Source of the DNA: CAWGUU01 sp963825765 | Lineage (GTDB): Bacteria; Actinomycetota; Acidimicrobiia; Acidimicrobiales; AC-14 | Assembly (NCBI GenBank): GCA_963825765.1 | Contig: CAWGUU010000009.1 | Coordinates: forward strand, 434,001-498,000 | Direction of reading: 5' to 3' | Length of the DNA: 64,000 bases | In this document: positions 18,601-27,145 of the stretch, in pieces | How the letters are laid out: the number at the start of each line of letters is the position of its first letter | Position numbering within the stretch: position 1 is the first letter of the stretch | Position numbers and translations under genes: made by a program | The notes under the pieces: generated by a model | Databases searched by the model: none | Told to the model about the DNA's origin: nothing | Seen by the model: only the letters and a program-made list of their open reading frames with translations

Positions 18601-18819
18601 CTGGGCGGGCTGATCACCTCGACCGCAGTCAGCCTGTTCGTCTTCCCCGCGCTCTACCTGGCCTTCGCCGGGTCGAGGACCGAGACCGAGCTCGACGTGG
18701 CCCGGTTCGAGGAGGAGCTCAGCCACATCGACTCGGACGGCGACTTCACCACCGTCGGTAGCCCCGTGGCGACCACTCCCGGGCCGGATGCACCGTCCGA
18801 CGCGGGCGCCGCAGGCTGA
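15610..18819 (+). CDS. RND family efflux permease, CusA/HME-like, first of a pair
   Basis: 1069 residues, the full length expected for an RND permease. It has two repeats of six membrane helices with large extracytoplasmic loops, the opening SDVYPEFAPLSIEVQTEALG typical of the heavy-metal/CzcA-CusA branch, and a TM4 relay GLALALGIVIDDAVAGADRV with the paired aspartates. The usual following V-E-N is replaced by G-A-D. The C-terminal tail is acidic. The stop overlaps the next ATG by one base (TGATG), so both permeases are coupled and may form a mixed trimer. Substrate unknown; metal ions or lipids are possible. Confidence 0.88.
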   Translation: MLRRAINVSLRFRVAMVACAVGVMVLGVTQLRHAPSDVYPEFAPLSIEVQTEALGLSSAEVEQLITVPLEADLLNGVAWVEDIRSASVPGLSSIRLTFEPGTDLFRARQAVQERLAQAFAIPHVSKPPQMLQPVSSTGRTMLIGLSSAKLTPIEISQLARWTIRPRLMGVEGVANVSSFGQRERQLQVQVDPQRLQANGVSLLQVVETAGNALWVSPLSFLEASTPGTGGFIETPSQRLGVRHVSPIESAADLSRVAVVDKAPLLLGDVAQVVENHQPLIGDALVNNGAGVVLVVEKLRDANTSEVTEGVEAALEALRPGLTDLQIDTSVYRPADYVRASSSNVNTGFVAAMVLVIICLAFAFYQWRLALIAVAAILVSLTAAGVVLYLSGQTFNAMTLGGLALALGIVIDDAVAGADRVARYVRENGTSVLRTVTEATVQVRGPLGYATVFVLLPVLPLFFVGQLIGAFGRPLAIAYGLAVVVSMLVAVMLTPALSVLLISKPEHAGRESAVVSKLGPRYSGVVERSLGQRVVLIVVAVLALASVAMLLQMRSAHLPALNEREFMVGLDTKPGTSLTRMKEISSDVTNKLKAVSGVRNVVSHVGRAVTGDQVVDVNTSKLWVSLDSGANREETVSDIEEIVDGYPDVEGSVQSYQQARIDDAEVGPAAPVVVRVYGNEQGVLNQKANEVGQELAKIDGIEDVQVHLPAAEPTLEVKVDLDRARQFGVKPGDVRRAAAILLSGIDVGQLFYDQKVFDVVVWGTPETRENQDDVRGLLIETPSGVPVRLDQVADVKLVDSPDVIEREGVFRRIDVTADVTGRSTSDVAGDVEATIANIDFPLEYRAELLGDSATETARDRRAWLLGAFTVLAMLLVLQAGFGSWRLGTVFFLTLPLAMVGCVVADMIVGGPTTTGAVLGLLVVLGIAARNGILLVKRYQFLERRGGDVFGPALVLRGAGERMAPILMTALATALAFLPFVVLGARPGLEFVHPMGIVVLGGLITSTAVSLFVFPALYLAFAGSRTETELDVARFEEELSHIDSDGDFTTVGSPVATTPGPDAPSDAGAAG

Positions 18820-21800
18820 TGCGCACGATCGTCGCCGCCGCCCTGCGGTTCCGCTTCCTGGTCGTAGCCCTGGCCTTGGGCCTGATGCTCGTCGGCGTCG
18901 GCCAGATCAAGAAGATGCCCGTCGACGTCTTCCCCGAGTTCTCCCCGCCGAAGGTCGAGATCCAGACGCTCGGGATCGGGCTGTCGCCGGCAGAGGTGGA
19001 GAACCTCATCACCGTGCCGATCGAGGAGGTCCTGGCGGGCACGCCCGGGCTCGACGTCATGCGGTCCCGGTCGGTGAACGACCTGTCGGCCGTCCAGCTC
19101 ATCTTCGAGCGGGACACCGACATCCTCCACGCCCGCCAGCTCGTGCAGGAGCGCATGGACCAGGTGGCGCCCTACCTGCCCACCTGGGCCGCTCCACCCG
19201 TGATGTTGCAACCCCTGTCGGCCACCAGCCGGGCCATGAAGATCGGGATCAGCTCCGACAGCCTGAACACCATGCAGCAGTCGATGATCGCCTATTGGAC
19301 GATCAGGCAGCGCATCCTGCGCGTGCCGGGCGTCGCCAACGTGCCGATCTGGGGCGAGCGCATCGAGATGCTGGCGGTGCGGGGGGACAGGGCCAGGATG
19401 GAGGCCAACAACGTCTCTCTCGACACGCTCATGGAGACCACGGCCGACGCCCTCGACTCGGGCCTGCTCAACTTCAACGCCGGCAGCTACATCGGCAAGG
19501 GCGGGTTCATCGAGTCCGGGGGCGAGCGCACCAGCGTCCGCAACGAGCTGCCGATCAAGGGCCCCGAGGACCTGGCCAAGGTGCCGATCCCCCGGGCCGA
19601 GGGCGAACCGCCGCTGGTGATCGGCGACGTGGCCAACGTCGTCCTCGACCACCCGCCGATGGTCGGCGACGCCGTCATCAACGGCGGGCCCGGCCTCATG
19701 ATGATCGTCGAGAAGCTCCCGTGGGCCAACACGCTCGACGTGACACGCGGCGTGGAAGAGGCGGTCGCGGCCATGGAGCCGGGCCTGCCGGGGCTCGAGA
19801 TCGACACGACCATCTTCCGGCCTGCGACCTTCATCGAGACCTCGGTCAAGAACCTGAGCAACGCCCTGCTCCTGGGCTGCCTGCTCATGATCGTGATGCT
19901 CTTCCTCTTCCTCTACGAGTGGCGGGTGGCCCTGATCAGCATCGTGGCCATCCCGATGTCGCTCGTCGCCGGGGCCCTGGTGCTGGCGTGGCGGGGCACC
20001 ACGATCAACACGATGATCCTGGCCGGGTTCGCCATCGCCCTGGGCGACGTGGTCGACGACGCCATCATCGACATCGAGAACGTCGTTCGCCGGCTCCGCC
20101 AGCACCGGAGGGAGAAGACCGGGCGGTCGACGGCCGGCGTGATCCTGTCGGCGTCGCTCGAGGTGCGCGGCGCCATCATCTACGCCACACTGATCGAGGT
20201 CGTGGCGGTCGTGCCCATCTTCTTCCTGGAGGGACTGTCGGGCGCCTTCTTCCGACCGCTCGTCTTCTCCTACGCCATCGCCCTGCTGGTCTCCATGGCG
20301 GTGGCGCTGACGCTGACCCCGGCCCTCGCCCTGATCTTCCTGCACAGGGCCCCGCTGGAGAACCGCGAGTCGCCCCTCGCCCGCTGGTTGCAGCGGGGGT
20401 ACAGCTGGGTCCTGACCAGGGTGATCAGCCGTCCCAAGGGATCGTTCGCGGCGGTCGGGGCCATGGCCCTGGTGGCCATCGCGGTCCTGCCCACCCTGGG
20501 TCAGTCCCTCCTGCCCGACTTCAAGGAGCGGGACTTCCTCATGCACTTCCTCACCAAGCCGGGCACGTCGCTCGGTGAGGAGGTCCGCATCACCACGGCG
20601 TCGGCCAAGGAGCTGCAGTCCATCCCCGGCGTGCGCAACTTCGGCGCCCACATCGGCCAGGCGTACCAGTCCGACGAGCCGGTGGGCCCGGAGTTCGGCG
20701 AGAACTGGATCAGCGTCGACCCGGAGGCCGACTACGACAAGACCCATGACGCCGTCCAGGCGACGGTCGACCAGTACCCGGGCCTGATCCGTGACGTCCA
20801 GACCTACCTGAAGGAACGGATCCGGGAGGTGTTGGCCGGGTCCAGCCATCCGATCGTCATCCGGATCTTCGGCCCCGACCTCGCCGTCCTGCGCACCAAG
20901 GCAGCCGAGCTCAACACCGCCCTCACCGACATTCCCGGCATCGCCGACCTCCACGTGGAGCCGCAGGTCGAGATCCCCCAGGTGCAGGTGCTCGTCAACC
21001 TGGAGGCGGCGCAGCGCTTCGGGCTGAAGCCTGGGGACGTGCGGCGCGCGGCTGGCGTCCAGGTCGCCGGCGAGGAGGTCGGTGACATCTTCCGCGACGG
21101 CAAGGCCTACGACGTCCCTGTCTGGAGCCCGCCCGAGACCCGCGACAGCCTGAACGACCTGCGCGACCTGCGCATCGACACGCCGACCGGCGAGACGGTG
21201 CGCCTGGCCGACGTGGCCTCGGTCACCGTGGGGACGTCGCCGAACGTGGTGAAGCACGAAGGGGTGGCCCGCAAGATCGACGTGGAGGCCGAGGTCGACG
21301 GGCGGGACCTCGGATCGGTCGTCAAGGACGTCGAGGCCAAGCTGGCGTCGATCGAATTCCCCGCCGAGTACCACGCCCAGATGCTCGGTGAGTACCAGGA
21401 GCGCCAGGCTGCCAACCGCAAACTGCTCAGCCTGTCGGTCATCGCCGCCGTCGGCATCTTCTTCCTTCTTCAGGCGTCGTTCGGCAGCTTCCGGCTGGCC
21501 ATGCTGTCGTTCCTGACCCTGCCGATGGCGCTGGTGGGCGGCGCCCTGGCGGCCTGGTTCGGCGGGGGGATCGTCTCCCTCGGGTCGATGGTCGGGTTCC
21601 TGACCGTGATCGGCATCGTGGCCCGCAACGGCATCATGCTGATAAGCCACTACCAGCACCTCGAGAACGTCGAAGGGATGGAGTTCGGGCCCGCGCTCGT
21701 GCTGCGGGGAGCCGTCGAGCGGGTGGTCCCGATCATGATGACCGTGCTGACCACCGGCCTGGTCCTGGTCCCGCTGATCATCGCCGGGTCGATCCCCGGC

Positions 21801-21977
21801 CAGGAGATCGAGCACCCCATGGCCGTCGTCATCCTCGGGGGGCTGCTCGCGTCGACCCTGATCAACCTGTTCGTCGTGCCCTCGCTCTACCTGGCCTTCG
21901 GCAAGCCTCGGCGCCGGCGGCGCCCGCCGCCCGAGGGCTCCGGCGGTGTGCTGACGCCGGCCGCCTCGGCCGGGTGA
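18819..21977 (+). CDS. RND family efflux permease, CusA/HME-like, second of a pair
   Basis: 1052 residues. It aligns end to end in pattern with the preceding gene (KMPVDVFPEFSPPKVEIQT, the periplasmic repeats, TM4 GFAIALGDVVDDAIIDIENV with the canonical D-D and I-E-N). The conserved relay makes this the likely proton-driven partner, as in MdtB/MdtC-type heteromers. The cytoplasmic C terminus is basic (KPRRRRRPPP). No outer-membrane channel gene accompanies it, as expected in an actinobacterium. Confidence 0.88.
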   Translation: MRTIVAAALRFRFLVVALALGLMLVGVGQIKKMPVDVFPEFSPPKVEIQTLGIGLSPAEVENLITVPIEEVLAGTPGLDVMRSRSVNDLSAVQLIFERDTDILHARQLVQERMDQVAPYLPTWAAPPVMLQPLSATSRAMKIGISSDSLNTMQQSMIAYWTIRQRILRVPGVANVPIWGERIEMLAVRGDRARMEANNVSLDTLMETTADALDSGLLNFNAGSYIGKGGFIESGGERTSVRNELPIKGPEDLAKVPIPRAEGEPPLVIGDVANVVLDHPPMVGDAVINGGPGLMMIVEKLPWANTLDVTRGVEEAVAAMEPGLPGLEIDTTIFRPATFIETSVKNLSNALLLGCLLMIVMLFLFLYEWRVALISIVAIPMSLVAGALVLAWRGTTINTMILAGFAIALGDVVDDAIIDIENVVRRLRQHRREKTGRSTAGVILSASLEVRGAIIYATLIEVVAVVPIFFLEGLSGAFFRPLVFSYAIALLVSMAVALTLTPALALIFLHRAPLENRESPLARWLQRGYSWVLTRVISRPKGSFAAVGAMALVAIAVLPTLGQSLLPDFKERDFLMHFLTKPGTSLGEEVRITTASAKELQSIPGVRNFGAHIGQAYQSDEPVGPEFGENWISVDPEADYDKTHDAVQATVDQYPGLIRDVQTYLKERIREVLAGSSHPIVIRIFGPDLAVLRTKAAELNTALTDIPGIADLHVEPQVEIPQVQVLVNLEAAQRFGLKPGDVRRAAGVQVAGEEVGDIFRDGKAYDVPVWSPPETRDSLNDLRDLRIDTPTGETVRLADVASVTVGTSPNVVKHEGVARKIDVEAEVDGRDLGSVVKDVEAKLASIEFPAEYHAQMLGEYQERQAANRKLLSLSVIAAVGIFFLLQASFGSFRLAMLSFLTLPMALVGGALAAWFGGGIVSLGSMVGFLTVIGIVARNGIMLISHYQHLENVEGMEFGPALVLRGAVERVVPIMMTVLTTGLVLVPLIIAGSIPGQEIEHPMAVVILGGLLASTLINLFVVPSLYLAFGKPRRRRRPPPEGSGGVLTPAASAG

Positions 21978-21994
21978 CGGGCGAGCGACGCCGG

Positions 21995-22414
21995 TCAGGC
22001 CTCCGGGGCCCAGCCGGGCGGCGCCAGCTCGAAGCCGGCGAAGTCGAACGCAGGCGACACGGTGCAGCCCACCAGCGACCAGGCGCCGACGGTCACCGCC
22101 GACTGCCAGGTTCCCGGTGGGACGACCAGCTGTGGACGCTGGCCCTCGTGGAGGGCCGGGCCGAGCAGGGTGTGCCGAACCTCGGTGCCGTCCGGCGAAA
22201 GGGCCACGTCGAGCGGGTCCCCGGCGTAGAAGTGCCACACCTCGGTGGCGTCGATCCGGTGCCAGTGCGACAGCTCGCCCTGGCCGAGCAGGTAGTAGAT
22301 CGCGGTCCCGGCCCCCCGCCGCCCGCCGCCGTCCCGCCACGTCTCCTTGAACCAGCCGCCCTCGCGATGGGCAGACAGGCCCAGCAGGGAGATCACCTCG
22401 GATTGCGTCGTCAT
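21995..22414 (-). CDS. Cupin, DUF985 family
   Basis: 139 residues from MTTQSEVISLLGL. Cupin strands with HREGGWFKETWR, SHWHRIDATEVWHFYAGDPL and VPPGTWQSAVTVGAWSLVGCTVSP match DUF985 (the YML079w-like sugar-binding cupin family). An upstream in-frame ATG at 22456 would add 14 residues but runs into the shared promoter region. Function unproven; possibly an isomerase or a carbohydrate-binding protein. Divergent from the ABC genes with a short gap containing GCCGCCATGGCGGC. Confidence 0.8.
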   Translation of the reverse strand: MTTQSEVISLLGLSAHREGGWFKETWRDGGGRRGAGTAIYYLLGQGELSHWHRIDATEVWHFYAGDPLDVALSPDGTEVRHTLLGPALHEGQRPQLVVPPGTWQSAVTVGAWSLVGCTVSPAFDFAGFELAPPGWAPEA

Positions 22415-22527
22415 CGGGGCATCTTGCCCGCCTCTCTCGTCGGGCAGTGCCGCCATGGCGGCGGGACTGAACGGGAGCTGACGGCCCGCGCCGCCTCGAG
22501 GGGTGGCGTTGCTGTTCTACTTGCACG

Positions 22528-23247
22528 ATGTCCGACGCCGTAGCAGTGCCCGAGGAGAGAGAAGCGGAGCCGGCTGCTGCCTCCATCGTCGGCCGGGACC
22601 TGTTCAAGATCTACAAGCAGGGCCAGACCGAGACGGTGGCGCTGCGGGGTGCCACCCTCGAGGTGCGCAGCGGCGAGTTCGTCAGTCTCATGGGACCGTC
22701 AGGCAGCGGCAAGAGCACCCTGCTGGCCATCCTCTCCGGTCTGGCCAGGCCGTCGGCGGGGTCGGTGGTCGTGGAGGGCCAGGACCTGGCCGGCCTCGAC
22801 GAGGCCGCCACCGCCCGGTGGCGGGGCGAACGGGTGGGTGTCGTCTTCCAGCGGGGGAACCTGGTGCCGTTCCTCTCGGCGGTCGAGAACGTCGCCCTCG
22901 TCGCCCGGCGCCGGCTGGGCCGGGCCGGCGCCCGCCAGCGGGCCGACGAGCTGCTCGACCTCATGGGGCTCTCCGAGCGGGCCAACCACCGGCCGGGCCG
23001 GTTGTCGGGAGGAGAGGCGCAGCGCGCCGGCATCGCCGTGGCCCTCGCCAACGAGCCGGGGCTGCTCCTCGGCGACGAGGTGACGGGTGAGCTGGACTCC
23101 GAGACGTCGGACCAGGTCATGGGCGTGCTGACCGGGCTCCAGCGCGATCGCGGGCTCACCCTGTTCCTCGTGACCCACGACCCGGGCATCGCCGCCCGGG
23201 CCGACCGCCGCCTGGAGATCACCGACGGGGTCATCCGCGAGCCATGA
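22528..23247 (+). CDS. ABC transporter ATP-binding protein, MacB/LolD type
   Basis: 239 residues. Walker A GPSGSGKST, Q-loop VVFQRGNLVPF, signature LSGGEAQRAGIA and Walker B LLLGDEVTGELD followed by the H-loop LVTHD. This is the MacB-type ATPase of mechanotransmission exporters. Its ATGA overlap with a second ATPase and then a large permease gives a three-gene unit. Having two different ATPases for one long permease suggests a heterodimeric motor. Confidence 0.92.
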   Translation: MSDAVAVPEEREAEPAAASIVGRDLFKIYKQGQTETVALRGATLEVRSGEFVSLMGPSGSGKSTLLAILSGLARPSAGSVVVEGQDLAGLDEAATARWRGERVGVVFQRGNLVPFLSAVENVALVARRRLGRAGARQRADELLDLMGLSERANHRPGRLSGGEAQRAGIAVALANEPGLLLGDEVTGELDSETSDQVMGVLTGLQRDRGLTLFLVTHDPGIAARADRRLEITDGVIREP

Positions 23248-23981
23248 CCGACCCGACCCCGGCGACACCCGCTCCCGCTCTGCCGACACCGCCGGCACCC
23301 ACGGTGGCGCTGAAGGACGTGAAGTGCCACTACCGGACGCCGGGAGGGGTGGTGAAGGCGGTCGACGGCCTCGACCTCACCGTCGAGGCCGGGGAGTGCG
23401 TCGCCGTCGTCGGACCCAGCGGGTCGGGCAAGTCGACGCTGCTGGCGCTGCTGGGCGGGCTCGAACGGGCGACGTCGGGCATGGCGGCGGTGCTCGGCAC
23501 CGACCTGGGGTCGCTGTCGGACGAGAAGCGCGCCGCCTTCCGCCGGCGGCACGTCGGCTTCGTGTTCCAGGACCTCGGCCTGCTTCCCTTCCTCACCGCG
23601 ACCGAGAACGTCGCCTTCGGCATCGGCGTGGCCGGTGCCGACGACCCCCTCGACCCGCGGGACACCCTCGAGCAGCTGCAGCTGGGCGCCCAGGCCGACC
23701 GGCTCACCGACCAGCTCTCCGGCGGGGAGCGGGGACGGGTGGCAATCGCCCGGTCGCTGGCCCACCGGCCCGAGCTGGTGCTGGGGGACGAGCCGACGGG
23801 GAGCCTCGACGCCGCCCTCTCGGAGATCACGATCACCTTCCTCCTCGACGCCGTGCGCCGGCTGAACGCGGCAGTTGTCGTGGTGACCCACGACCCCACC
23901 GTGGCCGCCCGGTTCGACAGGGTCGTGCGCCTCCGCGACGGCCGGGTGGAGTCGGCGCCGGGGGGTGATCCGCCATCCTGA
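23244..23981 (+). CDS. ABC transporter ATP-binding protein, second of a pair
   Basis: 245 residues. A proline-rich N-terminal 20 residues precede a standard MacB-type ATPase: Walker A GPSGSGKST, signature LSGGERGRVAIA, Walker B LVLGDEPTGSLD, H-loop VVTHD. Coupled to the upstream ATPase by an ATGA overlap. Its stop lies within the first codons of the permease. Confidence 0.92.
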   Translation: MTDPTPATPAPALPTPPAPTVALKDVKCHYRTPGGVVKAVDGLDLTVEAGECVAVVGPSGSGKSTLLALLGGLERATSGMAAVLGTDLGSLSDEKRAAFRRRHVGFVFQDLGLLPFLTATENVAFGIGVAGADDPLDPRDTLEQLQLGAQADRLTDQLSGGERGRVAIARSLAHRPELVLGDEPTGSLDAALSEITITFLLDAVRRLNAAVVVVTHDPTVAARFDRVVRLRDGRVESAPGGDPPS

Positions 23982-26900
23982 GCTACGTCGTAAAGTCCCT
24001 GCTCCGCAACCCCCGCCGGGCGCTCGCGGCGGTGGCGGGCGTCGTGCTGGCCTTCGCCCTGTTCGCCAGCGCCGCCCTGTTCGTCGACGGGTCGGCGCGG
24101 CAGATGACCCGGCGGTCGATCGCCCACGTCACCATCGACATGCAAGCCGGCGTCAACGAGCCACTGGCCTCGCCGCTCGTGCTCACCTCGACGGTGGCGC
24201 CCCGCCCGCCGGTGGCCGCGGGACAGGCCGTGACCCTGTCGTTCGTGGCCACCAACTCGGGGGCGGCGCCGGCCACCGCCGTCGTCGTCGAGGCGCCGCT
24301 GCCGGCCCAGCTCGACTACCAGCCGGGATCCACGCAGCGTGACGGAGTCCCGATCCCCGACGTGGTGCCACCGGCCGAGGAGGAAGGTCCGCCGCCAGGG
24401 GCACCCGTGAGCCCCCTCCAGGCCGGCTTCGACGTCGGGACCCTGGACCCCGGCGTCTCGACGACGATCACCTACGCGGCCACCACCAGGGCGCCGGTGG
24501 TCAGCGCCGCCGACCTTGTCTCCAGCACCGTCCGCAGCACCGAGAACCCCGCCCCGGCCGCCGCCAACGGCCCCAAGGCGGTGGACATGGCGGCCCTGGC
24601 CGACGCCATCCGGGCCCTGCCCGAGGTGCGTGTCGCCCAGCCGTTCGGGCTGGTGGACCTGCCACCCGGCTCGGTCACCGTCGGCGGGAAGCCGCTCGAC
24701 TCGGCGGTGAAGATCGTCGGCGTCGACCCCCGCTACGCCGAAGACCTCCCCATCCTCGGGTTCTCCGTCGGCGAGTTCACCAGGGGGACGGCCTTCGTGA
24801 GCCCCGGCCTGGCCGAGCGACTGGGGGCGGGCCCGGGCGCCACCCTGACCGTGCGAATCCCGGGGACACCCGAGCCGCCCAACTCCGAGAGCACCGCCTT
24901 CACCGTGCCGGTCGGGGCGGTGGCCGACCTCAGCGGTGCCGACCAGCTGTTCGCCAACAGGAGCGAGGACGATCTCGGCGACTTCGTCTCCGCCCCCTTC
25001 GTGGTCGGGGTCGACCTTTCCGCCTTCCAGCGTCAGGTCCTGCCGGCGGTCCGGGTCGACTCGGCGGCTCCGCTGCCCGCCGTGACCCAGCCGCCGGTGC
25101 TCGAGGTCCACATCCAGCTCGACCGGGCGGTGCTCGACGGCGGCCCCGCCGCCGCCCGCCGGAGCACCGCCGGCGTCCGCCGGTCCATCGAGCGGGTCGC
25201 GCCCGGCGAGGTAACCGTGATCGACAACGTGTCGGTCGGCCTGGAGCGGGCCCGCACCGACACCAGCCTGGCCAAGGTGCTGTTCATGGCCCTCGGCCTG
25301 CCCGGTGCCCTCCTCGCCGGGTACCTGGCCTTCTACGGCGGGACGCTGCTGGCCGAGGCCGAGCGCCGGGAGCGGGCGCTCCTGCGGGCCCGGGGGTTCA
25401 CCCCGCTGGCCCTGACCCGGGCCGTGGCCTACCAGGCGGCGGCCATCGCCGTGCTGGGCAGCATCGTCGGCGCCGCCCTGACCCTGGCGGCGGCGGGAGC
25501 CCTCTTCCCGCCGGAGGTGGATGCCGGCAACCCGGCGCTGGCCTTCGGGGTCGGCTTCGTCGTATCGGTCGTGGTCACCGTGCTGGCCATCTATTTGCCG
25601 GCCCGGCGGGCGCTCCTCGGCGACGTGACGTCGGCCCGCCAGCAGGTGGTGGCCGCCGAGCGGCCCGCGTGGCTGCGGGCCCGCCTCGACCTGTGGCTGC
25701 TGGCGGCGGCGGTGGTGGTGAGCGCGGTGTTCGTCCTGCTGGGCGGGCTGAAACCGGCGCCGGGGGCGGTCGAGGAGAGCGTCGCCAAGTCGTTCTACAT
25801 CCTGCTGGCGCCCTGGTGCCTGTGGCTGGGCGGGGTCCTTCTCGCGGCGAGGATCTTCCTCGGCGCGAGCCGTCGGATGGCGGCCCGGACCTCGTCACCC
25901 GACTTCCGCCGTCACCTTGTCCGCAGCACCATGGGCAGGAGCGTCACCCGGCGGCCGGGGATGGTGACGGCGGGAATCGTCATGGTCAGCCTGGCCGTGG
26001 CCTTCGGCGTGAGCCTCGCCATCTTCGTGGCCACCTTCCGCGACCAGCAGAAGGCCGACGCCCGCTTCGTCGTCGGCTCCGACGTCCGGGTGACGGTGAG
26101 CCCGGGTCAGGCCCTGCCGGCCGACGTCGAGCAGCGGCTGCGGGTTCCCGGCGTGGAGGCAGTCACCGCCGTGGCCCAGGTGCCCGACGCCGTGCTCGGC
26201 TCCGAGAAGCTGCTGTTCGCCGCCGTCGATCCGGCCACCTTCGCCGATGTCGCCGGCCTCAGCTCGGGCTTCTTCACCGAGGGCGATCCCGACGAGGCCA
26301 TGAAAGCCCTGGCCGAGAACCCGACGGCGGTCATCATCGACCAGGAGACCGCCGACACGTTCAACGTCGGGCTGGGCGACACGATCAGGCTCCAGGTACC
26401 CAGCCCGGCGCTGGGCCAGCTGACGCTCATGCCGCTCGAGGTCGTGGCCACCGTCATCCAGTTCCCGGGCTTCCCCACCGGGCTCGACTTCGTCGGGAAC
26501 CTCGACGCCTACCGGCAGGCCACCGGAGCGGTGGCGCCGTCGTACTACCTGCTGCGCACCGACGGTGACCCCGCCACCGACGCCCGCGTCGCTGCCGAGC
26601 TGACGCGGTCGCTCGGCACCGACGTCCCCGCCCGCATCTCGACCACCGCCGAGGTGGGGAACCCGGACCAGTCCTCCATCGCCGGTCTCAGCCTCACCGG
26701 CCTCGGCCGGGTGGAGGGCTTCTACATGGTGCTCATCGCCAGCTTGGGCATCGTGATCTTCGTGGCCATGCTGCTGACCCAGCGCAACACCGAGCGGGCG
26801 GTCATGCGGGCGCTGGGTCTGGCCCGGCGCCCGCTGCGGTCGATCATGCTGGGCGAGGCGTCCATCGTGGCGACGCTCAGCCTGGTGGTCGGCACCGTGA

Positions 26901-27094
26901 TCGGCGTGCCGATGGCGTACATGTTCGTCCAGGTCCTCCGGCGCATCTTCGTCGTGCCGCCGACCCTGTCCGTGCCGCCGTCGCTGGCCCTGCTCCTGCT
27001 CGGCCTGCTGGCGGTGACGGTGGCGGTCTCGGCGGCCATCCTGTCGGTGTCGGCCCGCCGGTTGAAGCTGGTGGAGCTGCTCCGCACGGAGTGA
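23975..27094 (+). CDS. MacB-type ABC permease with DUF11-like insertion and non-standard start
   Basis: About 1039 residues. The family N terminus (LSYVVKSLLRNPRRALA) is in frame only if translation begins at ATC (23975) or CTG (23978). The first standard start, GTG 24032, would remove it. After the first helix, residues about 66-175 form a beta-rich module with FVATNSGAAPATAVVVEAPL and a proline linker, like DUF11 surface repeats. Then come two FtsX/MacB blocks, each with an extracytoplasmic domain and helices (FMALGLPGALLAGYLAFYGG; YMVLIASLGIVIFVAMLL). The C-terminal RRLKLVELLRTE is typical. Probably acts on lipids, peptides or cell-wall hydrolases; substrate unknown. Confidence 0.85.
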   Translation: MLSYVVKSLLRNPRRALAAVAGVVLAFALFASAALFVDGSARQMTRRSIAHVTIDMQAGVNEPLASPLVLTSTVAPRPPVAAGQAVTLSFVATNSGAAPATAVVVEAPLPAQLDYQPGSTQRDGVPIPDVVPPAEEEGPPPGAPVSPLQAGFDVGTLDPGVSTTITYAATTRAPVVSAADLVSSTVRSTENPAPAAANGPKAVDMAALADAIRALPEVRVAQPFGLVDLPPGSVTVGGKPLDSAVKIVGVDPRYAEDLPILGFSVGEFTRGTAFVSPGLAERLGAGPGATLTVRIPGTPEPPNSESTAFTVPVGAVADLSGADQLFANRSEDDLGDFVSAPFVVGVDLSAFQRQVLPAVRVDSAAPLPAVTQPPVLEVHIQLDRAVLDGGPAAARRSTAGVRRSIERVAPGEVTVIDNVSVGLERARTDTSLAKVLFMALGLPGALLAGYLAFYGGTLLAEAERRERALLRARGFTPLALTRAVAYQAAAIAVLGSIVGAALTLAAAGALFPPEVDAGNPALAFGVGFVVSVVVTVLAIYLPARRALLGDVTSARQQVVAAERPAWLRARLDLWLLAAAVVVSAVFVLLGGLKPAPGAVEESVAKSFYILLAPWCLWLGGVLLAARIFLGASRRMAARTSSPDFRRHLVRSTMGRSVTRRPGMVTAGIVMVSLAVAFGVSLAIFVATFRDQQKADARFVVGSDVRVTVSPGQALPADVEQRLRVPGVEAVTAVAQVPDAVLGSEKLLFAAVDPATFADVAGLSSGFFTEGDPDEAMKALAENPTAVIIDQETADTFNVGLGDTIRLQVPSPALGQLTLMPLEVVATVIQFPGFPTGLDFVGNLDAYRQATGAVAPSYYLLRTDGDPATDARVAAELTRSLGTDVPARISTTAEVGNPDQSSIAGLSLTGLGRVEGFYMVLIASLGIVIFVAMLLTQRNTERAVMRALGLARRPLRSIMLGEASIVATLSLVVGTVIGVPMAYMFVQVLRRIFVVPPTLSVPPSLALLLLGLLAVTVAVSAAILSVSARRLKLVELLRTE

Positions 27095-27145
27095 GGATGG
27101 GTAGGAGTTGGTCTAGGGTCCGATGGTCGGACGACGAGGACATCC

